From Pseudomonas huaxiensis (GTDB taxonomy: Bacteria; Pseudomonadota; Gammaproteobacteria; Pseudomonadales; Pseudomonadaceae), in NCBI RefSeq assembly GCF_003231275.1, contig NZ_QKVL01000013.1:1-64000 (forward strand): DNA of 64,000 nucleotides, read 5' to 3'. Positions 9,627-18,647 of the stretch are shown piece after piece; the first letter of the stretch is position 1, and every line of letters starts with the position of its first letter. The notes under the pieces are model-generated. The model searched no databases. It saw only the letters and a list, made by a program, of their open reading frames with translations, and was not told the DNA's origin. The position numbers were made by a program, and so were the translations under genes.

Positions 9627-11291
9627 TTGTCTACGCCTGCCGAACCGTTGCGTTTGCTCCTGCTGGCCGAAGAGCCCGAATGGGCCGTCGCCCTCGGTGA
9701 GTCGCTATTGCCGCTGGCGGGCGCCGCGGTGTTGCTGACGGCTCCGAGCTGGGAGTCGGTGGACAGCCTGTTCGCCCGCGACCGCAATGCTGTCGTCCTG
9801 GCCACGCCGGGTCGCCAGCCGGCACCGGGCCGCTGCGACCTGCCGATGGTGCTGTTGCTGGAAGACGAGCCGGTCAGCGCGCCGCCCGGCGTCAGCGACT
9901 GGCTGGTGCGTGGACACCTGGGCAGCGACACCGTGCGCCGCTGCCTGCGCCATGTGCGCGAGCGCGGTGTGCTGGAAAACACTCTGCAACGCCTCGCCGA
10001 GCAAGATCCACTGACCGGCATCGCCAACCGCCAGGGCTTCCAGACCCTGCTGGCGGCACGTCTGGCCGAGAACGAAGGCCGTGGCGTTGCCCTTGGCCAC
10101 CTCGATCTCGACAACTTCCGCCATGCCAACGACGCCCTCGGCCACCAGGGCGGCGACCGCCTGATCCTGCAGGTGGTGGGTCGGCTCAAGAGCCAACTGG
10201 AAGCCGGTGATCGCCTGGCCCGTCTCGGTAGCGATGAATTCGCCCTGCTGATTGACACTCGCCGCGAGCCGCAACGGGCCGAGTGGATGGCCGAACGCAT
10301 CGTCGAAGCCCTCGCCGAGCCCTACTGGATTGACGGCGAAAGCCTGTTGGTCGGCTGCAGCCTGGGCGTCGCCCACGCCCGCGCGCTGGCCGGTGCCGAC
10401 CCGTTGATGTGGCACGCGCACATCGCCATGCAGCAGGCCAAGAGCACCCATGGCTGCACTTTCCACATCTTCGATGAACGCATCAACCAGAACGCCCGCA
10501 GCATGGCCGACCTGGAGAGCGAGCTGCGCCGCGCCCTGCGCCGCGACGAGTTGGAACTGCACTATCAGCCGCGTCTGGACCTGAGCGAAGGCCGCATCGT
10601 CGGCCTCGAAGCCCTGGTTCGCTGGCGCCATGCCGAGCGCGGCCTGCTGCCGCCGAGTGAGTTCGTCCCGCTGGCCGAGCAGAGCGGGCTGATCGTGCCG
10701 CTGGGTTACTGGGTAATTTCCCGTGCGTTGCGCGATGTCCAGGTCCTGCGCGAGCGCGGCCTGGCGCCGCTGCACATGGCGGTGAACCTGTCGTTCCGCC
10801 AGTTCCAGGACAGCCAGTTGCTGGCGACCCTGAGCCGACTGATCGTGCAGCACGGCGTCGATGCGCGCTGGCTGGAATTCGAACTGACCGAGACTGCGGT
10901 CATGCGCCGCAACGACTTGGTCAAGCAGACTATGGACGCCCTAGGGCGGCTGGGTGTGCGCTTCTCGCTGGACGATTTCGGCACCGGTTTCTCGTCGTTC
11001 GTGCACCTCAACAGCCTGCCGATCGCCCTGCTCAAGGTCGATCGCAGCTTTGTCGCCGGCATGGAACAGCGTGAAGAAAACCGCAAGCTGGTCCACGCGA
11101 TGATCAATCTGGCGCACAACCTTCACCTTGAAGTGGTGGCCGAAGGTGTGGAAACCACCGAGCAACTGGAACTGCTGCGCAGTTTCGGCTGCGACCAGGT
11201 GCAGGGTTACCTGATCAGCAAGCCGTTGGCGATCGAGCCGCTGGTAGAGTTCTTGCTGGCGAACGCGGCGCAGCGGCCGATGGCGTTGTAA
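9627..11291 (+). CDS. GGDEF–EAL protein (c-di-GMP turnover), GSDEF variant site
   Basis: A 554-residue cytoplasmic protein. Residues 1-115 look like a degenerate receiver (RLLLLAEEPEWAVALGES..., MVLLLEDEPVS) without a clear phospho-acceptor set. The GGDEF domain starts at DPLTGIANRQGF, but its active-site loop reads RLGSDEF (201-205), so cyclase activity is uncertain. The EAL domain is intact: EALVRW (328-333), FELTETAV, LDDFGTGFSS, KVDRSFV, VAEGVET and QGYLISKPL. The protein most likely degrades c-di-GMP, perhaps with the GGDEF domain as GTP sensor. The TTG start is set by AAGGAGAG immediately upstream. No transmembrane segment. It is divergent from rep. Confidence 0.88.
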   Translation: MSTPAEPLRLLLLAEEPEWAVALGESLLPLAGAAVLLTAPSWESVDSLFARDRNAVVLATPGRQPAPGRCDLPMVLLLEDEPVSAPPGVSDWLVRGHLGSDTVRRCLRHVRERGVLENTLQRLAEQDPLTGIANRQGFQTLLAARLAENEGRGVALGHLDLDNFRHANDALGHQGGDRLILQVVGRLKSQLEAGDRLARLGSDEFALLIDTRREPQRAEWMAERIVEALAEPYWIDGESLLVGCSLGVAHARALAGADPLMWHAHIAMQQAKSTHGCTFHIFDERINQNARSMADLESELRRALRRDELELHYQPRLDLSEGRIVGLEALVRWRHAERGLLPPSEFVPLAEQSGLIVPLGYWVISRALRDVQVLRERGLAPLHMAVNLSFRQFQDSQLLATLSRLIVQHGVDARWLEFELTETAVMRRNDLVKQTMDALGRLGVRFSLDDFGTGFSSFVHLNSLPIALLKVDRSFVAGMEQREENRKLVHAMINLAHNLHLEVVAEGVETTEQLELLRSFGCDQVQGYLISKPLAIEPLVEFLLANAAQRPMAL

Positions 11292-11343
11292 TCAACGCCA
11301 CGCGAAGGGCCTGGTAGCGGTGAAACAGGGTTGACGCGGAACC

Positions 11344-11382
11344 TGTGGGAGCGGCCGTTAGCCGCGATGGGCCGCTCCCACA
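11344..11382. repeat. Short inverted repeat (REP-like) between convergent genes
   Basis: TGTGGGAGCGGCC at 11344-11356 pairs perfectly with its complement at 11370-11382. It lies between the ends of the convergent GGDEF/EAL and MATE genes and resembles a Pseudomonas REP variant; it may act as a bidirectional transcript end, although no T-run follows. Confidence 0.7.
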
Positions 11383-11429
11383 CGTTTTGCGTCAAGCCCG
11401 CGCGATGTGTAGATACCCCTGCAGCGATA

Positions 11430-12812
11430 TCAAGGCCGAACCGGCACTCCCACACTCGCTCCGCCCATCATCCGCTTCATCCGCCACTCAAACGCCCACG
11501 TCAGGCTGATCGCCGCGCACGCCAGCCCCAGCGCCAGTCCCCACCAGACGCCGACCGCGCCCATACCCAGCGGGAACGCCATGATCCACGCCGCTGGTGC
11601 TCCAATCAGCCAGTAGCAACCCAGGCCCACCAGGAAGGTGGTCTTGGCGTCCTTGAGACCGCGAATCGAGCCCATGGCGATGGTCTGGATGCCGTCGAAC
11701 AGTTCAAACCACGCCGCCACCATCAACAGGCTCACGGCGAGTTGAATCACACCGGTGAAGGCCGGGTTGTCGCGGTCGAGGAACAGGTTAACCAGCGGCT
11801 CCGGCACCAGCCAGAACAACACCGAGAAGCCCAGCATCAGCGCCGCACCAAAACCGATGCCGATCCGCCCGGCATGCCGCGCCGCCAGCAGGCGATCAGC
11901 GCCGTAGTGCAGGCCGACACGCATGGTCACCGCATAGGACAACCCCGCCGGCACCATGAACGCGGTCGAGACGATCTGCAGCGCAATCTGGTGCGCCGCC
12001 AGTTCAGTACTGCCCATGGTGCCCATGCACAGCGCCGCGAAGGCAAACAGCCCTACTTCCACGGTGTAGGTGCCACCAATCGGCAGGCCCAGCCGCCATA
12101 GCTCGCGCAGGGCCGGCAGCGACGGCCGCGAAAGTTGCTTGCGGATCGGGTAGGGCGCGTAGGCCGGGTGCTTGCGGATATACAGCGCCAGGGCTACCGC
12201 CATGCAGTTGGCGACGATCGCGGTGACCAGGCCAATACCCATCAGGCCGAGCTTGGGCAAGCCGAACATGCCTTCGATCAACGCATAGTTGAGCAGGAAG
12301 TTGAGTACCGTCCCCACAACGCTGATGACCATCACCGGCGATGACCGCCCCAGCGCGCTGGTGAAACCGCGCAGGGCCATGAACGTCAGGTAGCCGGGCA
12401 AGGCGAATGGCAGCAGCAACAGGAACTGGCTGGCGTTTTCGACGTTGCCGGGCGTCTGCCCCAGCAGCAGGAGCACCGGCGACAGGTTCCACAGCACCAA
12501 CGCCGCCACCACCGCCATCACCCAACCCAGCCATAGTCCGGCCTGGGTCAGGCGGGTGGCGCCGTCGGTGTCGCCGGCACCATGGCGGATGGCGACCAGC
12601 GTGCCCACTGCGGCGATCACGCCCAGGCAAAAGATCGACACGAACGAATAGCTCGCCGCACCCAGCCCGCCGCCGGCCAGCGCCTCGGGGCTGATCCTGG
12701 CCATCATGAAGGTGTCGGTGAGCAGCATCAGCATGTGCGCCAACTGCGAGGCAATCAGCGGCCCCGCGAGCCGCAACAGTGCCTTGAGTTCATGAGTCGA
12801 CGCGGCCTGCAT
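11430..12812 (-). CDS. MATE-family multidrug efflux transporter (NorM/PmpM-like)
   Basis: A 460-residue, 12-helix inner-membrane antiporter of the MATE family, probably expelling cationic drugs in exchange for H+ or Na+. Diagnostic segments are LAGPLIASQLAHMLMLLTDTFMMAR, LLPFALPGYLTFMALRGFTSALGRS and LWRLGLPIGGTYTVEVGLFAFAALCMG. The ATG at 12812 is preceded by AAGGAC and gives a normal start; the longer frame from 12902 would add an unrelated hydrophobic leader. The divergent LysR gene 130 bp away may regulate it (inference from layout). Confidence 0.9.
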   Translation of the reverse strand: MQAASTHELKALLRLAGPLIASQLAHMLMLLTDTFMMARISPEALAGGGLGAASYSFVSIFCLGVIAAVGTLVAIRHGAGDTDGATRLTQAGLWLGWVMAVVAALVLWNLSPVLLLLGQTPGNVENASQFLLLLPFALPGYLTFMALRGFTSALGRSSPVMVISVVGTVLNFLLNYALIEGMFGLPKLGLMGIGLVTAIVANCMAVALALYIRKHPAYAPYPIRKQLSRPSLPALRELWRLGLPIGGTYTVEVGLFAFAALCMGTMGSTELAAHQIALQIVSTAFMVPAGLSYAVTMRVGLHYGADRLLAARHAGRIGIGFGAALMLGFSVLFWLVPEPLVNLFLDRDNPAFTGVIQLAVSLLMVAAWFELFDGIQTIAMGSIRGLKDAKTTFLVGLGCYWLIGAPAAWIMAFPLGMGAVGVWWGLALGLACAAISLTWAFEWRMKRMMGGASVGVPVRP

Positions 12813-12943
12813 GATCGGTGTCCTTGCCTGAAGAAGAGAGAAGCCAGCAATTTTCGGCCTTTGCAGCGCGGCGCACAAAAGGATAAAAACGATCACTGGC
12901 ATGATTAAAACTCATGCGAAGATGCGCGCCAGGAGGTTCGCCC

Positions 12944-13888
12944 ATGTCCCAACGTCTTCCCCCGCTGTACGCGCTGCGCGCCTTCGAGGCTGCGGCGCGG
13001 CACAGCTCGTTCACCCGCGCGGCGGATGAGTTGAACGTCACCCAGAGCGCGGTGAGCCGGCATATCCGCACGCTTGAAGAACACTTCGCCTGTCGCCTGT
13101 TCGTCCGCAATGGCCGCAGCCTGCAACTCAGCGAGGCGGCGCGGTTGTTGCTGCCCGGCGTGCGTGAAGGTTTCGCTGCGCTGGAGCGGGCCTGCAGCAC
13201 CCTGCGCAGTGAAGACGGTGTATTGCGCATGAAGGCGCCCTCGACCCTGACCATGCGCTGGCTGCTGGCGCGGCTGAGCCGCTTCCGCCATCTGCAGCCC
13301 GGCAACGAGGTGCAACTGACCAGCGCCTGGATGGATGTCGATCATGTCGACTTCAATCAGGAGCCGTTCGACTGCGCGGTGCTGCTGGGCGACGGGCACT
13401 TTCCCCCGGACTGGGAAGTCAGCCGGCTGTTCTCCGAACTGCTGGTGCCGGTGGGCGCGCCCGAATTGCTCAAGGAAGGCCCGTGGACCGCAGAGCGCCT
13501 GGCCGCCTGCGAGCTGCTGCACCCGACCCCGGACAAGCGCGACTGGCGCACCTGGCTGGCGCGCATGGGCCTGACCGAGCAGATTTCGCTCAAGGGCGGC
13601 CAGGTGTTCGACACTCTGGAGCTGGGCATGATCGCGGCGGCGCGGGGCTATGGTGTGTCCATGGGCGATTTGCTGATGGTCGCCGAAGACGTCGCCCAAG
13701 GCCGGCTCAGCCTGCCATGGCCGTCGGCGGTGGCCAGCGGTCTGGATTATTTTCTGGTCTGGCCACGCACCCGCCCCGGCGGCGAGCGCCTGCGCCGGCT
13801 GAGTGATTTCCTGCAGAGCGAGGCACGAGCGATGCAGTTGCCAGAAGTGGAAATGCTGCAGGCAAATGAGCTTAACGGCAGCGAATGA
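12944..13888 (+). CDS. LysR-family transcriptional regulator (GcvA-like)
   Basis: A 314-residue LysR regulator. The N-terminal winged helix reads ALRAFEAAARHSSFTRAADE, LNVTQSAVSRHIRTLEEHF, very like GcvA. The effector domain runs from about residue 95 to the end. ATG 12944 has the ribosome site CAGGAGG. It is divergent from the MATE pump gene, the usual geometry for LysR control of a neighbour; the target and ligand are unknown. A rho-independent terminator follows. Confidence 0.88.
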   Translation: MSQRLPPLYALRAFEAAARHSSFTRAADELNVTQSAVSRHIRTLEEHFACRLFVRNGRSLQLSEAARLLLPGVREGFAALERACSTLRSEDGVLRMKAPSTLTMRWLLARLSRFRHLQPGNEVQLTSAWMDVDHVDFNQEPFDCAVLLGDGHFPPDWEVSRLFSELLVPVGAPELLKEGPWTAERLAACELLHPTPDKRDWRTWLARMGLTEQISLKGGQVFDTLELGMIAAARGYGVSMGDLLMVAEDVAQGRLSLPWPSAVASGLDYFLVWPRTRPGGERLRRLSDFLQSEARAMQLPEVEMLQANELNGSE

Positions 13889-13949
13889 TCGTTTGCGCTG
13901 GATATCCGGGTGCAACACTCAAGTAATCCGCCGCAAAGCCGAATCTAAA

Positions 13950-13984
13950 GGGCGAGGGCCTCAGGAGAAAGGCCCCGTCTTTTT
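13950..13984 (+). terminator. Intrinsic terminator after the LysR gene
   Basis: GGCGAGGGCCT pairs with AGGCCCCGTC around a short loop and is followed by a T-run (TCTTTTT). It ends transcription of the LysR gene before the chemoreceptor gene. Confidence 0.7.
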
Positions 13985-14037
13985 ATGCCGACGGTGCAGC
14001 GATCACGATGATCCCTGCCGGATTGTCAGGAGTTTTC

Positions 14038-16017
14038 ATGTCTCGACCTCGTGCCCGGATTGCCTCGCAGCTCGGTATCGCCCTCGCCGCCGTGCTGGCC
14101 GTGGTGATTACCGGCAGCACCCTGTTCGCCCTGCGTTCCCTCGACCACGCGAACCTGATCACCCGCCAGGAACACCTGGCCAGTGAAGCGCGGCTGCTGG
14201 CCGACCAGCTCAACACCTTCCACAGCACCCTGCGCGAAAGCACCCAGCGCCTCGCCGGCCTGTTCGAACAGCGCTTCAAAAGTGGCCTCAGCGTGCAGGC
14301 CGGCACCTCGATTCCGGTGGCCGGGGTGGCGACGCCGGGCCTGTTCCTCGATGGTCAGGCGCTGAACAACGACTTCAGTGAAGTGGACGAATTCCGCAAC
14401 CTGACCGCCGGCGCCGCCACCGTGTTCGTGCGCAGCGGCGACGATTTCGTGCGCATCAGCACCTCGCTGACCAAGCAGGACGGCAGCCGCGCCATCGGCA
14501 CCCTGCTCGACCGCCAGCACCCGGCCTATGCCCGCCTCATGGCCGGGCAAGCCTACGTCGGCCGCGCGCTGCTGTTCGAGCGCGCGTACATGACCCAATA
14601 CACCCCGGTCCGCGACAGTGGCGGGCGGGTGATAGCGGTGCTGTTTGTCGGCTTCGACTACACCGACGCGCAGAACGCCCAGTTCGCCAACCTGAAGCGC
14701 TTCCGCATCGGCCAGACCGGTTCGCTGGCGCTGCTCGACGAACAAAAACGCTGGCTGGTGGCGCCGGCCGGTGCGACCTCCGCCGAGCCTGGGGAACTGG
14801 GTGATGTACTCGCGCACCCCGGTGAGGGGCGTTTCTGGAATGACGGCACCGAGGCGTTGTATAGCGTTGCCGCGCCGTTTGCCGATGGCCCGTGGACCGT
14901 GCTGGCGAGCATGCCCGAGGCGGAAATCCGCGCGGTGACCTGGAGCGTCGGCATGCGCCTGGCCATCGGCAGCTTGCTGTCGATGCTGCTGGCGGTGGGC
15001 GCCACGCTCTGGCTGCTGCGGCGCAAGTTGCGCCCCCTGAGCGATCTGGTGCATCAGGCCGAAGCCCTCGGTGCCGGTGACCTGAATGTGCGTTTGAAGG
15101 TGACTAGCGAGGATGAAATCGGCCAGCTCGCGCAGAGCTTCAACCAGATGGGCGAAGCGCTGGCGAGCATGGTCCTGCGGATTCGCGAGGCCGCGCAGCA
15201 GGTCGGTAACCGCGCCCACGCCCTGGCCGATTTGTCCTCCGGCGCCTGCGACGGCATGGAGCAGCAATCCGGCGAGATCAACAGCATGGCCGGCGCGGTG
15301 GAAGAGTTCAGCGCCACCTCGATGAACATCGCCGACAGCATGGGCAGCACTGAGCGCATGGCCCAGGACAACGCCCAGCAAACCCGTATCGGTCGCTCAT
15401 CGATGGAGGAAGCTTCGTCGTCCCTGCAACAGATTGCCGGCGCGCTCGGCGACACCGCCAAGGTCATCGACGTGCTCGGTGCGCGCTCCCAGGAAATCGG
15501 CGGCATCGTCGGGGTGATCACCTCGATTGCCGAACAGACCAACCTGCTGGCGCTCAATGCCGCCATCGAAGCGGCGCGGGCTGGCGAGCAGGGCCGCGGC
15601 TTTGCCGTGGTCGCCGACGAAGTGCGCAGTCTGGCGGCGCGCACCCGCAAGGCCACCGATGAAATCTCGGTGATGATCGACAGCGTGCAACAGCAGACCG
15701 GCAACGCCATCAGCACCATGGAGCAGGGCAATCGCCTGATGCAGGAAGGTCTGGAGCGTAATGTCCGGGTGGCCGAGGCGCTGATGCGGATCGACGAGCA
15801 GAGCCGCAGTGCCGGCGAGCAATTCGCCGCCATCACCACCGCGACCCAGGAACAGAGCGCCACGGCTACGTTGCTCAGCAGCAACCTGCAAAGCATTGCG
15901 TTGGCCAACAGTGAACAGCGGGAAGTGGCGAGCAACCTTGCGGCGACGGCGCGCGAGCTGGAGGGGTTGGCGGGGCAGTTGCGAGAAGAGGTGGGGCGGT
16001 TTCGGGTCGGGCGTTGA
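14038..16017 (+). CDS. Methyl-accepting chemotaxis protein with Cache sensor
   Basis: A 659-residue chemoreceptor. An N-terminal membrane anchor ([21 protein letters not shown]) is followed by a periplasmic domain of the Cache_3/Cache_2 type ([45 protein letters not shown]). A second membrane helix ([20 protein letters not shown]), a HAMP domain and a cytoplasmic signalling domain with the conserved tip [20 protein letters not shown] follow. The ATG at 14038 has TCAGGAG upstream. It should feed CheA; the ligand cannot be read from the sequence. It is a single gene with a REP pair after it. Confidence 0.92.
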   Translation: MSRPRARIASQLGIALAAVLAVVITGSTLFALRSLDHANLITRQEHLASEARLLADQLNTFHSTLRESTQRLAGLFEQRFKSGLSVQAGTSIPVAGVATPGLFLDGQALNNDFSEVDEFRNLTAGAATVFVRSGDDFVRISTSLTKQDGSRAIGTLLDRQHPAYARLMAGQAYVGRALLFERAYMTQYTPVRDSGGRVIAVLFVGFDYTDAQNAQFANLKRFRIGQTGSLALLDEQKRWLVAPAGATSAEPGELGDVLAHPGEGRFWNDGTEALYSVAAPFADGPWTVLASMPEAEIRAVTWSVGMRLAIGSLLSMLLAVGATLWLLRRKLRPLSDLVHQAEALGAGDLNVRLKVTSEDEIGQLAQSFNQMGEALASMVLRIREAAQQVGNRAHALADLSSGACDGMEQQSGEINSMAGAVEEFSATSMNIADSMGSTERMAQDNAQQTRIGRSSMEEASSSLQQIAGALGDTAKVIDVLGARSQEIGGIVGVITSIAEQTNLLALNAAIEAARAGEQGRGFAVVADEVRSLAARTRKATDEISVMIDSVQQQTGNAISTMEQGNRLMQEGLERNVRVAEALMRIDEQSRSAGEQFAAITTATQEQSATATLLSSNLQSIALANSEQREVASNLAATARELEGLAGQLREEVGRFRVGR

Positions 16018-16031
16018 CCGAGGGGCCTGAT

Positions 16032-16096
16032 CGCGAGCAAGCTCGCTCCTACAGGTCACACCGGCTCAGAACCCTGTAGGAGCGAGCTTGCTCGCG
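16032..16096. repeat. REP-type inverted repeat between chemoreceptor and hglS
   Basis: Perfect 24-bp arms (16032-16055 and 16073-16096) built on CGCGAGCAAGCTCGCTCCTA, a common Pseudomonas REP variant distinct from the CTGGCAAGCCAG type. It lies between two convergent genes. Confidence 0.85.
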
Positions 16097-16122
16097 AAGG
16101 GCCGCCAAGCGGCCCCCGTTTT

Positions 16123-17511
16123 TCAGATAGAAACAGGCAACTTCAACGCCTCAGCACAAGCAGCAAGCGACCGCCGCTCACTCTCCGCATACAACGCCAA
16201 CTCATCCTGCACCCGCTGCCCCAGCGCTTCTTCGAACGCTTCGCGGTTGGCGTTGCTGCCGTATTCGGCCTGGCCGTCATCCCCAAGGTTGGACTGGAAG
16301 ATCCCCGCCGCACTGACCGGCAGGAAATCCTCGTACACCAGCGCTTCATAGTGGATATGCCCGGCCTCGATCAGCGCCTCCAGGCCGGTCGGCCGCTGCG
16401 CTGAATCCCGCGCGGCCAGTCCCTTTTCCGTCGGGAAATAACGGAAGTACGCCAGGCCCTGCTCGCGCATCTGCCGCAGGTCGTCGGGGAAGGCGCGGAA
16501 CTGCTCGGCCAGCAGGCTCATGTAGCGGTTGGCGTTACTCTCGGCCGGCGCGCCGCCCAACGCGTCGCGTGTGGCGTCAAGCAGTTGGTCGTAGAGCTGG
16601 CGGCCTTTCGGCGTCAGCGCCGCGCCGCGCTGTTCGATTTCTCCAAAGCGCGCAGTGTGGCTGCCCTCGGCGTCACTGAAGGCGATGGTCTCCTGCAACG
16701 CCTTGAAGCTGGTCTGCCGCAGCAGGATCGGATGACGCCGGGTAGGCGGGCCTTCGACCACCGCCTTGGGCGGAATACCCGCCGTCGGCATGCCCAGCTG
16801 GATAGCGTCGATATCCAGGGTGCGCGGGGTCAGGTGATTGATGTGCGGGCCTTTGAACGCCACCACATCGGCGATCAAACGGTGCTGGTCGTGCAGTTGC
16901 TTGTACTGCTCGGCGGTCACCGTGGCTTCGTGGTGCCAGCGGAAGGTGTGCAGGGATTCGTTGACGAACGCGGTAGCATCTTCGTCATTCAGGCCGCCAT
17001 CACGTTCGCTTTGCTCGATCAGTTGCAGCGCGCGGGGAGTGAAGATCTGCCGCTGTTCGAGGATCGAACGGGCCAGCTCGCGCAGGGCCGGATCATCAAT
17101 CAGTTCCAGGCGCAGCAGTGAGGTGAAGACCCGGAACGGGCTGACATGCAGCGACTGCTCATGCACCGGGCGAAACGCCGTGGAATGCACCGGCACGCCC
17201 GCCGAGCTGAGGTCGTAGTAACCCACCGGCTGCATGCCCATCACCGCGAACAGGCGACCGATGGTGGCCAGTTCTTCTGCGGTGCCGACACGGATGGCGC
17301 CGTGGCGTTCCTGGTCGAGGCGCTCGATTTCGCCGGTCCAGCGCAGGGCCTCGGCGACTTCCGGCCGGCTGGCCATCACCTGTCGATTGACCTCGCTCAC
17401 CAGCTTCAGCAGCGTGCCGTAGAGCGGGACTTCCTGCTTGTACATGAGCGACATGGCGGCGGAGAACCGTGCGCGGATGAGGTCCGGGCTGACGAAATCT
17501 TGAGCGGGCAT
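16123..17511 (-). CDS. hglS: 2-oxoadipate dioxygenase/decarboxylase (D-2-hydroxyglutarate synthase), DUF1338
   Basis: A 462-residue non-heme Fe(II) enzyme that converts 2-oxoadipate to D-2-hydroxyglutarate in D-lysine catabolism. The N-terminus MPAQDFVSPDLIRARFSAAM and the segments GYYDLSSAGVPVHSTAFR and AFKGPHINHLTPRTLDIDAI match the P. putida HglS/YdcJ family. The expected metal ligands are present: His70, His226 and a glutamate in FGEIEQRG near residue 293. The start at 17511 gives the family N-terminus; longer frames are not supported. Its neighbours (LysR, amaB, amaA) reproduce the P. putida PP_5260–PP_5257 order, which strongly supports the pathway assignment. Confidence 0.93.
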   Translation of the reverse strand: MPAQDFVSPDLIRARFSAAMSLMYKQEVPLYGTLLKLVSEVNRQVMASRPEVAEALRWTGEIERLDQERHGAIRVGTAEELATIGRLFAVMGMQPVGYYDLSSAGVPVHSTAFRPVHEQSLHVSPFRVFTSLLRLELIDDPALRELARSILEQRQIFTPRALQLIEQSERDGGLNDEDATAFVNESLHTFRWHHEATVTAEQYKQLHDQHRLIADVVAFKGPHINHLTPRTLDIDAIQLGMPTAGIPPKAVVEGPPTRRHPILLRQTSFKALQETIAFSDAEGSHTARFGEIEQRGAALTPKGRQLYDQLLDATRDALGGAPAESNANRYMSLLAEQFRAFPDDLRQMREQGLAYFRYFPTEKGLAARDSAQRPTGLEALIEAGHIHYEALVYEDFLPVSAAGIFQSNLGDDGQAEYGSNANREAFEEALGQRVQDELALYAESERRSLAACAEALKLPVSI

Positions 17512-17609
17512 CGCAAGCTTCCTGGTGAGTGATCGGGGCGCTGATACATGAAAGCGAGGAATGCTGTTGGACTTCAAGCGAAAAAAAGTCGAGCAGTCAT
17601 TCCGTCAAT

Positions 17610-18509
17610 TCAGGACCTTTCGTCTGCCACCTGCTGATTGATCCAGTCCACCAGGCAGCGCACCTTCGGCACCTCGGCGGCATGCTCGGAAAACGCCAGG
17701 AAGTGCGCGCCGTTGCTGCGCATGCGGTGCGGCCACGCCACCACCAGTTTGCCCTCGGCCAGCTCGGTCTGCGCCAGGTAACTCGGCACCAGCGCCACGC
17801 CGCAGCCGGCCTGGGCGGCGCTCAGGCACATATGAAAAGTGTCGAAGCGCGGGCCGTGGTAGCTGTTGGCCGAGTGCAGGCCTTGTTCGAGAAACCATTC
17901 GTGCCAGGCTTCCGGGCGGGTGGTGCTTTGCAGCAGCACCAGATCGCCCAGCTCGCTGGCGTCGTTCAGGGTGCGGCCCTGTAACAGCTCCGGCGCGCAG
18001 ACTGGCAGCACGTCCTCGCCGAACAACTCGATGCAGGTCGCCCCCGGCCACGTGCCCTGGCCATAGAAGAACACCACATCGGCCTTGGCCTGGAGCAGGG
18101 CGAAGGGCTCCATTTCATTGCGGATATCCAGGTGGATGTTCGGGTGGCGCTTGCCGAAGCCCTTCAGGTGCGGGATCAGCCAGCGCACACCGAAGCTGGG
18201 CTGTGTGGCGACCTTGAGCACTTCGGTTTGCTCGCCGTAAGACAGGATGTAGCGGCTGGACATGTCCACCTGGGTGAGGATCTTGTTCACCTCCGCCAGG
18301 TACAGCGCGCCGGCCGGCGTCAGTTGCAAGCGTCGGCGGATGCGCAGGAACAGGTGATGGCGGAGCATTTCTTCCAGTTGCGCCACCTGCTTGCTCACCG
18401 CGCTCTGGGTCAGGTGCAGCTCCTCGGCGGCGCGGGTGAAGCTCAGGTGCCGGGCAGCGGCTTCGAAGCACTGTAAGGCCGCCATCGAGGGCACCAGACG
18501 TTTGGACAT
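17610..18509 (-). CDS. LysR-family regulator of the lysine/pipecolate genes
   Basis: A 299-residue LysR regulator of the GcvA subgroup; the helix-turn-helix reads ALQCFEAAARHLSFTRAAEE, LHLTQSAVSKQVAQLEEMLR. ATG 18509 has CAGGAG upstream. It sits between hglS (same strand, 98 bp downstream) and the divergent amaB, the position of PP_5259 in P. putida, so it probably regulates amaBA and/or hglS. The inducer (a lysine-pathway intermediate) is inferred from position only. Confidence 0.87.
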   Translation of the reverse strand: MSKRLVPSMAALQCFEAAARHLSFTRAAEELHLTQSAVSKQVAQLEEMLRHHLFLRIRRRLQLTPAGALYLAEVNKILTQVDMSSRYILSYGEQTEVLKVATQPSFGVRWLIPHLKGFGKRHPNIHLDIRNEMEPFALLQAKADVVFFYGQGTWPGATCIELFGEDVLPVCAPELLQGRTLNDASELGDLVLLQSTTRPEAWHEWFLEQGLHSANSYHGPRFDTFHMCLSAAQAGCGVALVPSYLAQTELAEGKLVVAWPHRMRSNGAHFLAFSEHAAEVPKVRCLVDWINQQVADERS

Positions 18510-18647
18510 AGCGGCAACTCCTGGCCGAAAGATCATTACCTGGCGGAATGATGTGCGGAATAAAGGTCGTTTGTTGCGCCAGAGTGATCGGATTAATACT
18601 GATCCCCACAACGATTACAACCTCTCACCGCCTTGCAGGAGAACAAC

